Positions 10,044-19,152 of a stretch of 64,000 bases of DNA are shown here, one piece after another. Origin of the DNA: JAZKFT01 sp039925965 (GTDB lineage Bacteria; Bacteroidota; Bacteroidia; Chitinophagales; Chitinophagaceae); assembly GCA_039925965.1 (NCBI GenBank), contig JBDSXW010000127.1:1-64000 (forward strand), given 5' to 3'. Numbering within the stretch: the first letter of the stretch is position 1; each line of letters begins with the position of its first letter. Made by a program: the position numbers and the translations under genes. Under the pieces are notes generated by a model. It saw nothing but the letters and a program-made list of their open reading frames with translations, did not search any database and was not told the origin of the DNA.

Positions 10044-10229
10044 TTAGGTGTGAATGTTACTTAAAGAATCTAAAAGGCCGAAAACTTTAAGCAGCCAAAG
10101 AATCAGAATAATTATGACTACGGCATTTAAGATACCCTTGATCTTGCGATCCATGGGGATGTAGGTGTTGACAAGCCATAGTAACACGCCGACGACGATT
10201 AGTACTATTAAAATGGTGAGGATTGGCAT
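10044..10229 (-). CDS. Small two-helix membrane protein (Thivi_2564-like)
   Basis: A 61-residue protein with two hydrophobic helices (residues about 3-23 and 34-53) joined by the polar turn NTYIPMDRKIKGILN. This layout and the PMDRKIK turn match the widespread small-protein family named after Thivi_2564, of unknown function, probably located in the inner membrane. The frame is supported by the start ATG, the composition and the terminator immediately downstream. It appears to be a single-gene transcript. No function can be assigned. Confidence 0.8.
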   Translation of the reverse strand: MPILTILIVLIVVGVLLWLVNTYIPMDRKIKGILNAVVIIILILWLLKVFGLLDSLSNIHT

Positions 10230-10418
10230 CAGGTTGAATTTTTAGATTGAATGAAATAGTTATGTTCTCTATACCCATTGTTCAATTTGATGCCAAACTG
10301 GTGAGCCGTCTTAAAATGATTGATGGACCTGTTTTTTTCGGTTGGCCTGGGTATCGTTTTCCTCATATCGGGTATTTAAAACTGGCTCGCGGGCGTTTTT
10401 ATTCATTTGGCCGGGTAT

Positions 10419-11840
10419 CTACCAGTCATCTGTTCTAAAGCTACTAACTGGTAATCCGTCGGTACCAAAAAGATCGCCAACCACAAAATCTTTAAATGCA
10501 TATCGTACTGCTACCGGCTGTTTCACCTGTGGGGCGCTGAGCGAAATTCCATTGTTGGTAATAAAGGCCTGTGCCGGGTAAAATTCTTTATCGGCACCCG
10601 CTACTTCAAAAAGAGCCAGGGGTTTTCCGAAAGAGGTAAGCCCATTTTTTGCACTACTGAAATACAGGTTTACCGTACTGCCACTTACATTCATTGAATC
10701 GTAGGCGGGACTGGCATATCCAAAACCTTTCAGGCCATAGGTGTTGCCCAGTGCCAGTAATGCGAGGCGTTCGCCACTTTCCTTCTTATGCATCGGATGG
10801 ATGCTTTTTTGTTCTCCGATATCCATCAGTACGGCCATGGCGCTATTGGGTATCCTGGCCAGGCTTTTCCGCTGCGCATCTCTTACAAAGGCGGAATTGG
10901 CTTTTGCATTAAAGCTGGCAGGCGGCGTTTGGTTATAGTCATACGGCGCTATTTGCGCATAGTAAAAAGGGAAATCGCCCTGGTTCCATTCGGTGCGCCA
11001 TTGCTTTACCATAGTCGGGAATATTTTCTCATATAAATCAGGTGCATCCTTATTGCTTTCGCCCTGGTACCAGATGCAACCCTTAACCGTAAAGCCTACA
11101 ACCGGGTAAATCATACCATTGTACAATGTAGTAGGGGTGCGGCTTTGGTTCCTAATCGTATCCGTTTTGGCGGGTACTGTTATTTCGGTAAATGGCGTTA
11201 GGGTTTTCGCGCTCATCCAGGCTTCGGCCGTGCTGCCCCCGTAGCTGTCGTTGATCAGGCCAATGGGCACATCCAGCATGTTGTTGATCATCCGGCCAAA
11301 ATAATAACCGGTGGCGCTAAAATTACCAACCGATTCCGGTCCTGCCTCCAGCCAAAATGATTGCCTCGTGCTATCCTGAATTTCAGTTTTCGAAGACCGC
11401 GGCACCGTGAATAAACGGATATTCTTGTTTTTTGATGTAAGTATGGCTTCATTGGAGTTTAGTGTAGGCTGGTTTTTGAATCCCTTCATGGGCATCTCCA
11501 TATTTGATTGCCCGGTACAAAGCCATACTTCACCAATTAGGATATTTGTGAGCGTAATGGATTTTACATCGCTGATAACGATTTCATAAGGGCCGCCTGC
11601 GAGGGGTGTGGGGATTTGGGTCATCCATTTTCCGTTCTCATTTGTTTTGGCCGTCATAATTTTCTTATTCCAGGATGGTGTAATCTTAACAGTAGAGCCC
11701 GGCTCGTCCCATCCCCAGATATTTACATTGGCCTGCTGTTGCAATACCATATTGTTGCTGATGAAATAGGGTAGGCGTGGCTGCGCGGCAACGACCAATT
11801 GAAATAATAGCGGAATCAAGATGCAACGGTATTTTTTCAT
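10419..11840 (-). CDS. Secreted sialate O-acetylesterase family protein
   Basis: A 473-residue exported esterase. The signal peptide is MKKYRCILIPLLFQLVVAAQ; this fixes the start at ATG 11840 rather than the frame extension to 11909. An N-terminal beta-sandwich (about 20-95) is followed by the SGNH-like esterase domain: nucleophile block CTGQSNMEMP near residue 107, IWYQGESN near 254, and the Asp/His block with SIHPMHKK near 346. Family members remove O-acetyl groups from sialic acids or from acetylated plant polysaccharides such as xylan, in the periplasm or outside the cell. No polysaccharide-utilisation partners (SusC/SusD pair, glycosidase) sit next to it, so the exact substrate is open. 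Confidence 0.92.
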   Translation of the reverse strand: MKKYRCILIPLLFQLVVAAQPRLPYFISNNMVLQQQANVNIWGWDEPGSTVKITPSWNKKIMTAKTNENGKWMTQIPTPLAGGPYEIVISDVKSITLTNILIGEVWLCTGQSNMEMPMKGFKNQPTLNSNEAILTSKNKNIRLFTVPRSSKTEIQDSTRQSFWLEAGPESVGNFSATGYYFGRMINNMLDVPIGLINDSYGGSTAEAWMSAKTLTPFTEITVPAKTDTIRNQSRTPTTLYNGMIYPVVGFTVKGCIWYQGESNKDAPDLYEKIFPTMVKQWRTEWNQGDFPFYYAQIAPYDYNQTPPASFNAKANSAFVRDAQRKSLARIPNSAMAVLMDIGEQKSIHPMHKKESGERLALLALGNTYGLKGFGYASPAYDSMNVSGSTVNLYFSSAKNGLTSFGKPLALFEVAGADKEFYPAQAFITNNGISLSAPQVKQPVAVRYAFKDFVVGDLFGTDGLPVSSFRTDDW

Positions 11841-11993
11841 GAGGGGCAATTTATGGGTCAAAAGTAGGCTATCGCGGATGGATTCAGCAACCCTAAGCCG
11901 CTGCACCAAAGATTAGCTCAAAGGCATAAAAAAGATCCGCTGCATCGGCAACGAATCTTAATGAACGGGTTAGTAAACCGTAAATAAATAAAG

Positions 11994-12332
11994 CTACATT
12001 TTTGGAGCTTCTGTGATTGTTTTTGCTGGATTATCATCGATAGGATCCGGCAGGTCATCATTGTTACCAGGGTCTATAAATTCAGGCTGTTCTTTCTGTA
12101 CACCATCGCGGTCCTTGCCCCAGGATTCTTTTGCCGTATCCTCGTTCCCATCGTGTTGCTGGTGTACCTCTTCGCCCTGGCCATTCACAATCTCTTCTTC
12201 CTGCCCATTGACTACTTTTTGTTCTTCACTAGTATCTCCGGGACCATTCTGGGGTTCATTTTGTTGCATATTAACCTGGCTTTGACTGCCTAATGTCCAT
12301 TGCTCTTCGTTGTTCATGTTGTTCATTTCCAT
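11994..12332 (-). CDS. Acidic, low-complexity hypothetical protein
   Basis: A 112-residue protein rich in Glu, Gln, Asn, Asp and Gly with almost no hydrophobic residues, so it is expected to be intrinsically disordered. Visible pieces include short repeats of the type VNGQ-E-E-E and a C-terminal D/P-rich stretch (DDLPDPIDDNP). I do not recognise a family. The composition is typical of small disordered Bacteroidota proteins, and the opposite-strand ORF (12013-12285) reads as a Ser/Cys-rich mirror of this low-complexity sequence, so the minus strand is preferred. Function unknown. Confidence 0.6.
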   Translation of the reverse strand: MEMNNMNNEEQWTLGSQSQVNMQQNEPQNGPGDTSEEQKVVNGQEEEIVNGQGEEVHQQHDGNEDTAKESWGKDRDGVQKEQPEFIDPGNNDDLPDPIDDNPAKTITEAPKM

Positions 12333-12479
12333 ATAGTGTCGTTTTTAATTATGAAATAATGGATGCTGCGCTTCAAGGGTAAAATCTGTGCCAGAATTTT
12401 TCAACTATAAAATGCGAACTACGATCGGTTATTTGTTGCCGCATGAGAAAACTATTGCTCAATGTGGTGCTGCTTTTAC

Positions 12480-12766
12480 TGTCTTGACTATGATTTAAGT
12501 GATTGAAAGATTAGCATGATTGCGAGTGCTAAAGATTTGGAACATAGTTAATGGCCTATTGCCACGTCAACAAAGCTGTAGAAAAGTTTCAGTAGCAGGC
12601 TCCTCATCATCTTTGCTAAATCAATCAAATGATGTTTAAATAATTGTCCTCATTCAATCACACAAATAATAGTCAATACAATGAAATCATAGTTTTCATT
12701 CAATCACTCAAATCATTGTCAGGACAATAAATATCATAGTCCTCAGTCAATCAAAAAAGTCATAGT
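12480..12766. repeat. Cluster of imperfect direct and inverted repeats
   Basis: Three imperfect direct copies of a TTCAATCA...AAATCAT..AGTC unit occur at about 12651-12695, 12696-12740 and 12743-12766. A reverse-complement copy lies at 12479-12512: TGTCTTGACTATGATTT followed by AAGTGATTGAAA reads, inverted, as TTTCAATCACTT followed by AAATCATAGTCAAGACA. The array sits between two minus-strand genes, in a 434-base gap with no recognisable coding sequence. It resembles short interspersed AT-rich repeats in Bacteroidota intergenic DNA; a mobile origin is inference. Confidence 0.65.
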
Positions 12767-15586
12767 CTAGACCATGTTACTTACTTCATCCACCAAATAC
12801 ATAATATGCTCATACCTTTTGCCGCTATGCTGGGTTAGCGAAATTTCGCAGGTAGTGCTACTGGCATAATAGCCATCGTATTCCTTGCCTTTTAATTCAG
12901 CCAGTTCCATATGGGTAGCGCTTTCCGTAAGTTCAGGAACTAAAAATCCCCGGTCGCCGGCCATGCCACAGCAGCCGGCATAAGCCGGTTTAATCACTTC
13001 GTTGGCACAGGTTTTTGCGATGTGAAGAAACTGCTCGTTCAGGTATAATTTCGTAGCCGCACAAACCGGGTGTACCGCCACGGTGCCAGCCTTCCTATAG
13101 ATGGTTATCTTTGGCAATATCTCATTGTTGAGAAATGTAATGCTATCCACCAGCCGGAGCTTTAGGAATTTGATTTTGTAGGCAGGCGATAGCATTGGCA
13201 TATTGTGTAAGAAGGTATAGGTGCAGGAAGTAAAATCGATGACCACCGGCAGTTCACCATTGTTGGTCCATTGTAATAATGCATCAATGGCTTTCTCCTG
13301 TACCAGCAGCGCTGCATCTTTGAAACCTTTGCTGCTGAAGGGCTGGCCACAGCAATGACCGGTAATGTCTTTGGGTAGCAACACTTCAATGCCTGCTTTT
13401 TTGCAGAGGGATAAAAACGTTTGTTGTAGCGTAGGTCTTTGCTCCTTCGCACTACTCATCAACCGGTTAATGCAAGCTGTAAAATAGACGACCTGCGGGT
13501 TGGCCGGCTCCTGGTACAGTTTTGCTGGCGGCTTGCCGGTTGCCGATACCCATACAGGAATCGAGGGGATTATTTTATGCAGGAATGCGCTGCTCCGGCC
13601 AATTATTTTCCAGTTAAAAAGCCGGTCTACAGCGGATATCATGCGGATGCCGAAGCGTCCGGAATTTTCAACGGCTTTGAAGTGTTTGGCAAATAATGCC
13701 GCCAGATTATTGGAGAATTTACCGTGCTGTTCGTTTCTCAGCCTTTTTACCAGTTCACCGGTATTGATATCCACGGGGCAATCGGTGGCACAGAGCCCGT
13801 CAGTAGCGCAGGTGTCGAGGCCATGATACTGGTATTCTTTCAGCAATTGTTTTTCTTCCCGGTGCTGGCCATTCTTTCGCATGAGTTGCAGCGCCCGCCG
13901 CACCACTATCCGGCGTCGCGGTGTGGTGGTAATATCTCTGCTGGGACAGTTGGGTTCGCAAAAGCCGCATTCGATGCACTTGTCCACTTCTTCTTCCACC
14001 ACTGGCATTTGTTTTAAATGTTCCAGGTGCGCATTGGTACTTTTGCTAATGATCACTCCGGGGTTCAGCAGATTATGCGGATCTACCACCAGCTTGATCT
14101 GCTGCATAATCTGATATGCCGCACCGCCCCATTCGGCCTCCACAAAAGGTGCCATATTACGGCCCGTTCCGTGCTCGGCCTTTAAGGCGCCGTCGTACTT
14201 TTTCAATACCAGGTCAATAACCGCCCGGAGAAAATGATCATAACGTTTTATTTCGGCTTCGTTGTCCAGTAGCTGGGTGAGTACAAAATGGATATTGCCA
14301 TCCTTTGCATGCCCAAAAATGATGGCATTCTCATACCCAAATTCCCTGAATAATTCCTGCAGATCTAAAACCGCGTCAGCCAGCTTTTCTACCGGTACTG
14401 CAATGTCTTCCAGAATCACCGTAGAACCACGTTGCCTTACCGCGCCGACACTGGGGAACATGCCTTTCCTGATTTTCCAGTAAAAGTTCCGCGTATATTC
14501 ATCCGTGGTAAAGGAGGCCGGGTGGAGCAGGAGTAGTATTGGCAATAGTGCGTCCAGCGTTGCTATCTGGACGCCGAGTTCTTCTGCAGTTTCCGCCTGA
14601 TACTCGCATAAAATGGCTGCAGCACCTTCCGGAAGTTGGGTGAAAAAATCGGGAAGGCCTGGCAGGTGGGCCACACTTCTCAACGATGCCCGGTCCATTA
14701 ATTCGAGTGCGGCTGCACCGCTGTCCTTCAGCGGAACAATCGCGGCACAGGCTTCATATATACCAGGAAAATACAATACTGCAGTGGCCTTATGCGGCTT
14801 GTCGGGGAGGGTAAGCAGGGTGGCCTCAGCTATAAATCCCAAAGTGCCTTCGGCACCAATAAGCAGGTGGGCCAGCATATCTAGCGGGTGCCCGTAGTCG
14901 GCAAGTGCATTTAAACCATAGCCTACCGTATTTTTCGTCTGGTACTTTTTTCGAATGCGTGCGTAAAGAATTTGATCGGCGGCAACCTGGTTATGCAGAT
15001 CAGTAAGTTTGTTACAGATGGTTGCCTGTTCATTTTCAAAACGACGATAGTCCTGCGCTACCGCGGTGTTATATGTGCTGCCATCTGCCAGCACAAATTG
15101 GGTAGTCTGCATAGTATGGTAGGAATTATAGGCAACCCCACAACACATACCAGATGCATTATTGCTTAAAATACCACCCATCATTGCGGCATTGATGCTT
15201 GCAGGGTCCGGGCCAATTTTAGCTGTATATTTTTTAAGGTAATGATTGACCATGCCTCCCGTAATGCCAGGCTGAACGGTTACCGTTTTGCCATCCGGAG
15301 CCACACTCATATTTCGCCAATGCTGGCTGATATCTACCAGTATCCCATCAGTAATGCACTGGCCGGAAAGACTGGTGCCTCCTGCCCGGAATACCATTGG
15401 GCATTGATGTTCGCGGGCGACAGCAAACAGTTGCTGCACCTCCGCTACATTTATCGGTTGTACAACAGCCCTTGGCGTAAGATGGTAAAAGCCGGCATCC
15501 GAAGCAAAAGAGACCAGGTCGATCAATTTCGTCTTTACCCTTTCGGCAGGCAGCACCCGGCACAATGATTTTATTAATGTATCCAT
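12767..15586 (-). CDS. FAD-linked oxidase / Fe-S (CCG-domain) fusion dehydrogenase
   Basis: A 939-residue fusion of a flavin dehydrogenase and an electron-transfer half. Residues about 35-200 are the FAD_binding_4 domain with the pyrophosphate-binding block FRAGGTSLSGQ; about 210-490 is the FAD-oxidase C domain. Two 4Fe-4S motifs follow: CIECGFCEPNC near 534 and GLCATDCPVD near 605. The C-terminal part carries two CCG cysteine-rich motifs, CCGQPF near 743 and CCGMAG near 870, as in GlpC/GlcF/LutA. The order matches YdiJ/D-lactate dehydrogenase-like proteins that oxidise D-2-hydroxyacids and pass electrons to quinone at the inner membrane. Substrate (D-lactate, glycolate or D-2-hydroxyglutarate) cannot be chosen from sequence. 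It is monocistronic. Confidence 0.92.
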   Translation of the reverse strand: MDTLIKSLCRVLPAERVKTKLIDLVSFASDAGFYHLTPRAVVQPINVAEVQQLFAVAREHQCPMVFRAGGTSLSGQCITDGILVDISQHWRNMSVAPDGKTVTVQPGITGGMVNHYLKKYTAKIGPDPASINAAMMGGILSNNASGMCCGVAYNSYHTMQTTQFVLADGSTYNTAVAQDYRRFENEQATICNKLTDLHNQVAADQILYARIRKKYQTKNTVGYGLNALADYGHPLDMLAHLLIGAEGTLGFIAEATLLTLPDKPHKATAVLYFPGIYEACAAIVPLKDSGAAALELMDRASLRSVAHLPGLPDFFTQLPEGAAAILCEYQAETAEELGVQIATLDALLPILLLLHPASFTTDEYTRNFYWKIRKGMFPSVGAVRQRGSTVILEDIAVPVEKLADAVLDLQELFREFGYENAIIFGHAKDGNIHFVLTQLLDNEAEIKRYDHFLRAVIDLVLKKYDGALKAEHGTGRNMAPFVEAEWGGAAYQIMQQIKLVVDPHNLLNPGVIISKSTNAHLEHLKQMPVVEEEVDKCIECGFCEPNCPSRDITTTPRRRIVVRRALQLMRKNGQHREEKQLLKEYQYHGLDTCATDGLCATDCPVDINTGELVKRLRNEQHGKFSNNLAALFAKHFKAVENSGRFGIRMISAVDRLFNWKIIGRSSAFLHKIIPSIPVWVSATGKPPAKLYQEPANPQVVYFTACINRLMSSAKEQRPTLQQTFLSLCKKAGIEVLLPKDITGHCCGQPFSSKGFKDAALLVQEKAIDALLQWTNNGELPVVIDFTSCTYTFLHNMPMLSPAYKIKFLKLRLVDSITFLNNEILPKITIYRKAGTVAVHPVCAATKLYLNEQFLHIAKTCANEVIKPAYAGCCGMAGDRGFLVPELTESATHMELAELKGKEYDGYYASSTTCEISLTQHSGKRYEHIMYLVDEVSNMV

Positions 15587-15767
15587 AGTCGTTCAATCGG
15601 CGGTAAATTAATCTGCATTCAGCATATAAAGGTCGATAGTCAGAATTTATGAGACGCGTAGCGGAAAATACCCGCGTCCCTGACAAGAAAAATAAATCCC
15701 GTGAAATTCCGGCTCCCTGCGTGCCCGGTGTTGCTATTCGGCTACATTGCGCCCTCAAATTTTTTAC

Positions 15768-16679
15768 ATGAAAAAAATCTTATCAGGCCTTATTATTGCT
15801 GCCGGGTTGGCTACCGGGTTTATGGGTTGTAATACTGCGACCGAGCTGAAATTTAACCCTCCCGCCGGATCCAAATACCGTTTAGTGATGACGACCGATC
15901 AGGATATTGACCAGGAAATGATGGGGCAGAAAATGCAGGTGAAGAGTATTTCGGAATACGCCTTCCTGTACGAAATCAATAAAGCCGATGGCGACAATAA
16001 GGAATTAAAAATGACTTTTGAGAAAATGAAAAGTACGCAGCGGGCAAATGGTAAGGAGATGATAATGGACTCCGATGTGATTGATACCGCAAACCCGGCT
16101 TCTAAAATTATGGGCGCGGTAAAAGGTTCCAGTTTCGATATGACCATTAATGGCAAGGGCGAAGTGAAGTCGATCAAAGGCATGGACCTGATGATGCAAA
16201 AAATGATCAATGCGGCCGGAGACAGCTTGCCGTCTGAAGCAAAGGCAAAGATGGCCGAAGGCATTAAAGAAATGATGAACGACGACATGTTGAAAAGCCT
16301 TACCGAACAATCGTTTAAAATTTTTCCGGATAAAAAAGTAAAAGTCGGCGATACCTGGACGTCTAAAATTGAGACAAAATCTTTTGTGGATATGGTGACT
16401 GAAACCACTTATAGTCTTAAGAAAATAGACAATGGCGTCGCATCGCTCGATATCAAATCGGTGATAACACCAGGCGCTAACGAAAAAGTGATTCAGGGCA
16501 CAAAAGTAGAGACCAACCTTACCGGCACACAAACTGGCACCATGGAGCTGGAAGTAGCTACCGGCATGACTTTGAGCAGTAACCTGGTACAAAAAATTGA
16601 CTGTAAAATGAAGGCCAATGGTATGGAAATTCCTATTAAAATCAATGGTGTTACTACTGTCAAAACAACCAAATTGTAA
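15768..16679 (+). CDS. Lipoprotein, DUF6263-like
   Basis: A 303-residue predicted lipoprotein. The start is ATG 15768 (MKKILSGLIIAAG); the frame extension seven codons upstream lacks signal character. The lipobox is GFMGC near residue 21, so the protein should be lipidated and anchored facing the periplasm or, in Bacteroidota, possibly surface exposed. The mature part is beta-rich with many Lys/Met, and contains KVKVGDTWTSKIE, typical of the DUF6263 group in this phylum. No catalytic residues are recognised and the function is unknown. It is divergent from the large dehydrogenase upstream. Confidence 0.75.
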   Translation: MKKILSGLIIAAGLATGFMGCNTATELKFNPPAGSKYRLVMTTDQDIDQEMMGQKMQVKSISEYAFLYEINKADGDNKELKMTFEKMKSTQRANGKEMIMDSDVIDTANPASKIMGAVKGSSFDMTINGKGEVKSIKGMDLMMQKMINAAGDSLPSEAKAKMAEGIKEMMNDDMLKSLTEQSFKIFPDKKVKVGDTWTSKIETKSFVDMVTETTYSLKKIDNGVASLDIKSVITPGANEKVIQGTKVETNLTGTQTGTMELEVATGMTLSSNLVQKIDCKMKANGMEIPIKINGVTTVKTTKL

Positions 16680-16836
16680 TTATAACTGGTAAGGGCAAGG
16701 TGGCAGTTGAACGTTAGGCCATTTGGGCATCGGTTCACGAAGTCATTATTCTATCGATTGCCCTATTGAATCAGTGATTGGTAATTAGCAAGCAAAGCGC
16801 CACCCAATATCGGTTTGTGCTTTTGGCAGTATACCT

Positions 16837-16872
16837 GAAAAAAAACGGCGGCTCCGGAAAGGTGCCGCCGTT
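16837..16872 (-). terminator. Intrinsic terminator
   Basis: AACGGCGGC (16844-16852) pairs with GCCGCCGTT (16864-16872); on the minus strand the stem is followed by a run of T residues. It lies directly after the stop of the secreted gene ending at 16892. Confidence 0.85.
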
Positions 16873-16891
16873 CTTATTTGCGCAGAATGGG

Positions 16892-18163
16892 TTATTTCTT
16901 ACTGGTCATTTTATACTTTTTATTCACCTTGGGATCGTTGAAGTACTTGTCTATGGCCTGGTTGCTTTCTGAGCCATCGTTGTCCATCAACGGGATATCA
17001 ATCAACTGCATCTGGGCTTGCTTTAGTTCTTCTTTTAGCTTTTTAGTTTTGGGAATGATATCCGGATCCCGTTCATTGATCAACGAGTTATCGTTCTGCA
17101 GGTAATTCAGTCTTTTGATCACGGTTCTGATTTGGGTAGTGGTATTTTGCTCTTGTATTCTTTGCGGCGAGACTGCTTCTTTTACCGGTACCAGGGCCAC
17201 GCCAAAACTTGGCAGTATTTTGCCGAGGGTATTCGTTCCACCATTGTTGATAGTGGTAACAACCGATCCGCCTAGTGCACTGGTGGCCGAAGTGAGGTCA
17301 AATATAGTGCGGGTATTCTTCGTTTTCTTTATCTGGCGATCGAGTTGTTTGAAAGTGTATTTTAACTGCGCAATATAGCGGTCTGCATCAGCCATCACCT
17401 TTTCATGCTCCTGTACCCGAACCGGATAATTAATCCCGTCTCTCACGATAATTTTCACCACGGCAGTATCCTTGTTGAAAAATTTGTCAACGCTGATAAA
17501 TTGAAGGATCAGTGTTTTTTGCCTGGCCGTATCTCCATCCTTAATAAAGTCAAACGGAATAGTCCAGGAAAAATCATCATCGCAATGCTTAGGTGAACTA
17601 TAATTTTTAATCGGCATATTACTGGCCAGCCGGATGTTTTCGATTGGGAAAGTGCCGTCTTCACATTGAAGTCTGAATGAGATCGAATCGCCTTCGTCCG
17701 CAAACAAAACACTGCTTACAGAAGGCTTTACCCGTGATGGAAGGATCTCGGTATTATAAAAAAGCAGCGTAAAACTGGTGTCCACCCTTTCTGTTGGATT
17801 GGACAAATTCTGTACACCCAGCATTACTTTGTATTCGGTATCATATTTTAGCCTGCCACTTTTGAAATAAGATTTTTCCGCGCTGAAATACAACATGCCA
17901 TTATCCCGGTTTATTTTTAATCCGACGGGGCTATTTTTTAAAAACCAGAAATAGCCTTTCGGCTCCTTATTTATTTGAAGGTCGTAATTAAACGCTGAAT
18001 CCACATGGATCGTAAAATAAGGGTTGAGGTTCACGATACGCAGAATAGTATCTGTGGAAATCAGTACACTGTCTGCCAGTGGAATTTTCAACGAGTCGGA
18101 ATGTTGCGAGTAAGAAGCAGGGGTAAGGGATACATAAAAAAGCACTATCAAGAAGGTTCTCAT
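16892..18163 (-). CDS. Secreted protein of unknown function, Ig-like plus coiled coil
   Basis: A 423-residue exported protein. Signal peptide MRTFLIVLFYVSLTPASYSQ sets the start at ATG 18163. Residues about 40-130 look like a cadherin/Ig-type beta domain (PVGLKINRDNGMLYFSA resembles the putative-Ig pattern of bacterial surface proteins); a second beta region follows to about 255. The rest is Lys/Gln/Glu-rich and probably helical, with TRTIFDLTSATSALGGSVV at its centre. No enzyme motif is present. I do not recognise a named family; similar proteins appear in related bacteria as hypothetical proteins. It has its own terminator and no operon partner. Confidence 0.7.
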   Translation of the reverse strand: MRTFLIVLFYVSLTPASYSQHSDSLKIPLADSVLISTDTILRIVNLNPYFTIHVDSAFNYDLQINKEPKGYFWFLKNSPVGLKINRDNGMLYFSAEKSYFKSGRLKYDTEYKVMLGVQNLSNPTERVDTSFTLLFYNTEILPSRVKPSVSSVLFADEGDSISFRLQCEDGTFPIENIRLASNMPIKNYSSPKHCDDDFSWTIPFDFIKDGDTARQKTLILQFISVDKFFNKDTAVVKIIVRDGINYPVRVQEHEKVMADADRYIAQLKYTFKQLDRQIKKTKNTRTIFDLTSATSALGGSVVTTINNGGTNTLGKILPSFGVALVPVKEAVSPQRIQEQNTTTQIRTVIKRLNYLQNDNSLINERDPDIIPKTKKLKEELKQAQMQLIDIPLMDNDGSESNQAIDKYFNDPKVNKKYKMTSKK

Positions 18164-18328
18164 TCCTGGATACAAGTTATTTGCTGTGAAGATAGGGTAG
18201 AAGGGGTGACGCTGAACGCGAGACAGTGCATGCTGAACGCTAAACGCAAAAAGCCGGAAGCTTCACGAAGTCGCACAAGCCAGGAGGATAAGGATCGGAG
18301 CAGGGTTGGTACCAGCGCAGGCAGACAT

Positions 18329-18356
18329 AAAAAAGGGACGCCATAAATGGCGCCCC
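18329..18356 (-). terminator. Intrinsic terminator of hsp20
   Basis: GGGACGCCA (18335-18343) pairs with TGGCGCCCC (18348-18356), interrupted by one mismatch; the minus-strand product ends in six T residues (18334-18329). It lies 28 bases past the hsp20 stop. Confidence 0.8.
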
Positions 18357-18383
18357 GGTACAGTTTCACGAATCATTCACACA

Positions 18384-18818
18384 TTACCCAACTGTAATTT
18401 CAGTTACGGCAGGTTTTGTTGCTTCTTTTTTAGGTACGAAAAGTTTCAAAATACCGTTTTCGTATTTTGCGGAAATGCCTTCAGCATTTGTCTTTTCGTC
18501 CAGCGTAAACGACCTTTTAAAATCAGTGACGCTAAACTCTTTGCGGATGTGTTTTGTGTCGGCTGCGGCTTCAGTTTTTACAGCTTCGTAGGAAACGGTC
18601 AGTTGTTTGTCTTCCACCTTCAGCTTAAAATTTTCTTTGCTGCGACCAGGTGCAGCAAAATCCAGTTCGTACCCATCTGCGGTTTCTGTGATATTTACTT
18701 TCGGCTGATTGTTGCCAAGATCGCGGCCTGGCAGGTTTTCAAAATTGCTGAACAAGTCGTTCAAAAGGCCATCAAAAGTTCTGCCGGCGGGTAGGTTATT
18801 TACTTTTACAAAGTTCAT
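18384..18818 (-). CDS. Hsp20/alpha-crystallin small heat shock protein
   Basis: A 144-residue small heat shock protein that holds unfolding proteins in refoldable form without ATP. The alpha-crystallin domain covers residues about 40-135: it begins with PKVNITETADGYELDFAAPG and closes with the diagnostic A-x-x-x-N-G-I-L motif (AKYENGILKLFVPKK). The N-terminal part carries the usual LFSNFENLPG segment. Length is normal for the family. Upstream lies a sigma-54-like promoter and a pair of inverted repeats, and downstream its own terminator, so it is a single-gene transcript under dedicated control. Confidence 0.95.
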   Translation of the reverse strand: MNFVKVNNLPAGRTFDGLLNDLFSNFENLPGRDLGNNQPKVNITETADGYELDFAAPGRSKENFKLKVEDKQLTVSYEAVKTEAAADTKHIRKEFSVTDFKRSFTLDEKTNAEGISAKYENGILKLFVPKKEATKPAVTEITVG

Positions 18819-18861
18819 GGTATAAAATTTTCTTGGTTAAAAATATTTGTACAGGAGGCAA

Positions 18862-18878
18862 TTCAAACGGCATTCCAA
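18862..18878 (-). promoter_or_regulatory. Candidate sigma-54 (-24/-12) promoter of hsp20
   Basis: On the minus strand, TTGGAATGCCGTTTGAA matches the sigma-54 consensus TTGGCACGnnnnTTGCA at the invariant GG and the TTG with correct spacing; the C of the -12 GC is A. A start site about 12 bases on would leave a 30-odd base leader before the hsp20 ATG at 18818. Assignment rests on pattern and position only. Confidence 0.5.
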
Positions 18879-18931
18879 TTAAGTTTTGCTGCTATTTTTT
18901 CAGAAGTTACTAATTGTTTGCTTTAAAATTG

Positions 18932-18976
18932 TGTCAAAATGACATATTTATGCTATTTTGGTGCCGAAATGGCGCA
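18932..18976. promoter_or_regulatory. Paired inverted-repeat sites, possible activator-binding sites
   Basis: TGTCAAAATGACA at 18932-18944 and TGCCGAAATGGCG at 18962-18974 both fit TGYCRAAATGRCR, and their starts are exactly 30 bases apart, about three helical turns. They sit about 87 and 118 bases upstream of the inferred hsp20 start site, the usual distance for enhancer sites of sigma-54 activators. They also lie upstream of the divergent bacilliredoxin gene. Confidence 0.55.
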
Positions 18977-19059
18977 TTTTTAGATTACTACTAGGGATAT
19001 AGCTGCTTTCACGACGTTGAACTTTCTGATAGCTCGTTGGTGGTTAAACCGGAAACTTA

Positions 19060-19092
19060 TTGCAGCTAATACCTGAGAAGCAGTTAATTTTG
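19060..19092 (+). promoter_or_regulatory. Bacteroidota-type promoter of the bacilliredoxin gene
   Basis: TTG at 19060-19062 is followed after 22 bases by TAATTTTG at 19085-19092, fitting the phylum's TTTG/TAnnTTTG housekeeping consensus. The expected start is about 55 bases before the ATG at 19153. Confidence 0.5.
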
Positions 19093-19152
19093 CGCATGAG
19101 CCGGCATGTTAGCGGCATCAATAGACTCTCAAATAATAAATCAACAATAGAT

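Noticed and set aside
10247..10438. A 63-codon plus-strand ORF before the sialate esterase gene end
   Set aside because: No domain, overlaps the real gene's 3' end, and amino-acid pattern is random.
12013..12285. A 90-codon plus-strand ORF opposite the acidic protein
   Set aside because: Ser/Cys/Pro-rich product is what the complement of a Glu/Gln/Asn-rich gene gives; no signal or domain.
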